Positions 5,380 to 5,918 of a stretch of 5,918 nt of DNA are shown here, piece after piece (the first letter of the stretch is position 1; every line of letters begins with the position of its first letter). Both the position numbers and the translations under genes were made by a program. Source of the DNA: Planctomycetaceae bacterium (GTDB taxonomy: Bacteria; Planctomycetota; Planctomycetia; Pirellulales; Pirellulaceae); NCBI GenBank assembly GCA_002702965.1, contig PADE01000276.1, positions 3,943 to 9,860 of the forward strand, read 5' to 3'. The notes under the pieces are model-generated. The model was not told the origin of the DNA, ran no database searches, and worked only from the letters and a program-made list of their open reading frames with translations.

Positions 5380-5918
5380 GTGACCGAATCAACGCTTCCG
5401 TTTGCAGGCTTGCGGGTCGTCGAGGTCGCCAACTGGATCGCCGCACCGGTGGCGGCGACGATCCTCGGCGACCTGGGCGCCGAGGTGGTGAAGATCGAAC
5501 CGCCGGGCGACGGAGATCCGTATCGGGCGCTTCCTGGAGGCCCGGAACTCGACGACGTCGGTGTGAATTACACCTGGATCATGGATGGTCGCGGCAAACG
5601 GAGTGTGACGCTCAACCTAAAAACAGAGGAGGGGCTGGCGATTGTGAGAAAGCTGGTGCGCGGCTGTGATGTGTATATCACGAACCAGCCGTTGCCCGCG
5701 CGGGAGCGTTTCGGGTTGACCTACGACGAATTGGCTCCGCTCAACCCAAGGATGATCTACGCCTCGTTGACCGCTTATGGCGAGGTCGGCCCCGAGCGCG
5801 ACCGCCCCGCGTTCGATCAGGTCGCGTACTGGGCGCGCAGCGGACTGAGCGACCTGATGCGAGTTCCCGGAGCGGCTCCGGCACAGGGGATTCCGGGGAC
5901 GGGCGACCACCCCACCGG
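5380..5918 (+). CDS. CaiB/BaiF family CoA-transferase (3' partial)
   Basis: N-terminal 179 codons of a class III (family III) CoA-transferase; complete members are typically about 380-440 aa, so more than half lies beyond the right edge. The family's opening signature is clear: LPFAGLRVVEVANWIAAP (6-23), then ATILGDLGAEVVKIEPPGDGDPYR (26-49), the NYTWIMDGRGKRSVTLNL segment (63-80), CDVYITN (96-102), RFGLTYDELAPLNPRMIYASLTAYGEVGP (110-138), and FDQVAYWARSGL (145-156). D176 in GTGDHPT, at the very edge, is where the catalytic Asp of formyl-CoA transferase (D169) is expected. These enzymes move CoA between carboxylic acids in the cytosol, for example oxalate/formate, carnitine or succinate-linked reactions. 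The acyl substrate cannot be deduced from the N-terminal half. The GTG start is chosen for its ribosome binding site and the usual short N-terminus before the LPFAGLRVVE motif; an upstream in-frame TTG at 5197 is a weaker alternative. Confidence 0.93.
   Translation, partial: MTESTLPFAGLRVVEVANWIAAPVAATILGDLGAEVVKIEPPGDGDPYRALPGGPELDDVGVNYTWIMDGRGKRSVTLNLKTEEGLAIVRKLVRGCDVYITNQPLPARERFGLTYDELAPLNPRMIYASLTAYGEVGPERDRPAFDQVAYWARSGLSDLMRVPGAAPAQGIPGTGDHPT

Noticed and set aside
4353..5432. 359-codon open frame on the - strand
   Set aside because: It lies opposite the enolase-family gene, whose catalytic residues are all intact, and its product resembles no known protein.
1..5918. CRISPR arrays, tRNA/rRNA genes, insertion sequences or phage-like genes
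   Set aside because: No spaced direct repeats, no tRNA-like cloverleaf, and no transposase, integrase or terminal inverted repeats were seen on either strand.

Overview
The window reads as ordinary protein-coding chromosomal DNA from a fairly GC-rich bacterium (roughly 60% GC by eye). It has AGGAG-type ribosome binding sites and a GTG start. A secreted PhoA-type alkaline phosphatase points to a Gram-negative-like cell envelope. I cannot place the organism firmly. The gene mix (zinc-less medium-chain dehydrogenase, RhlG-like short-chain dehydrogenase, mandelate-racemase-type enolase, CaiB/BaiF CoA-transferase) fits uncultivated marine or soil heterotrophs with many paralogues of these families, such as proteobacterial or SAR202-like lineages. 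That is inference only.

Five genes lie on the + strand and none on the - strand. (1) 2-757: 3' three quarters of a quinone-oxidoreductase-like medium-chain dehydrogenase, cut by the left edge. (2) 903-1706: complete 267-aa SDR oxidoreductase with all catalytic residues. (3) 2160-3956: complete 598-aa exported alkaline phosphatase with a full metal and catalytic site and an unusual arginine-rich C-terminal tail. (4) 4077-5177: complete 366-aa enolase-superfamily enzyme of the mandelate racemase subgroup. (5) 5380-5918: N-terminal 179 codons of a CaiB/BaiF family CoA-transferase, cut by the right edge. The gaps between genes are 145, 453, 120 and 202 nt. The 453-nt gap (1707-2159) holds no gene I can recognise.

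Genes 1, 2, 4 and 5 together suggest catabolism of a small organic (hydroxy- or sugar-) acid or acyl substrate: dehydration or racemisation by the enolase homologue, CoA transfer by the CaiB homologue, and NAD(P)H redox steps by the SDR and MDR. No substrate can be read from the sequence. The phosphatase is functionally distinct, has its own strong ribosome binding site and the longest upstream gap, and is probably a separate unit for scavenging organic phosphate.

I found no RNA gene, CRISPR array, mobile element, convincing Rho-independent terminator or clear promoter consensus. I do not see a new multi-gene system. The points most worth a second look are the enolase homologue's K-x-H in place of K-x-K, the phosphatase's His/His active-site pair with its basic tail, and the ambiguous 202-nt stretch before the CoA-transferase, which is open in two frames.
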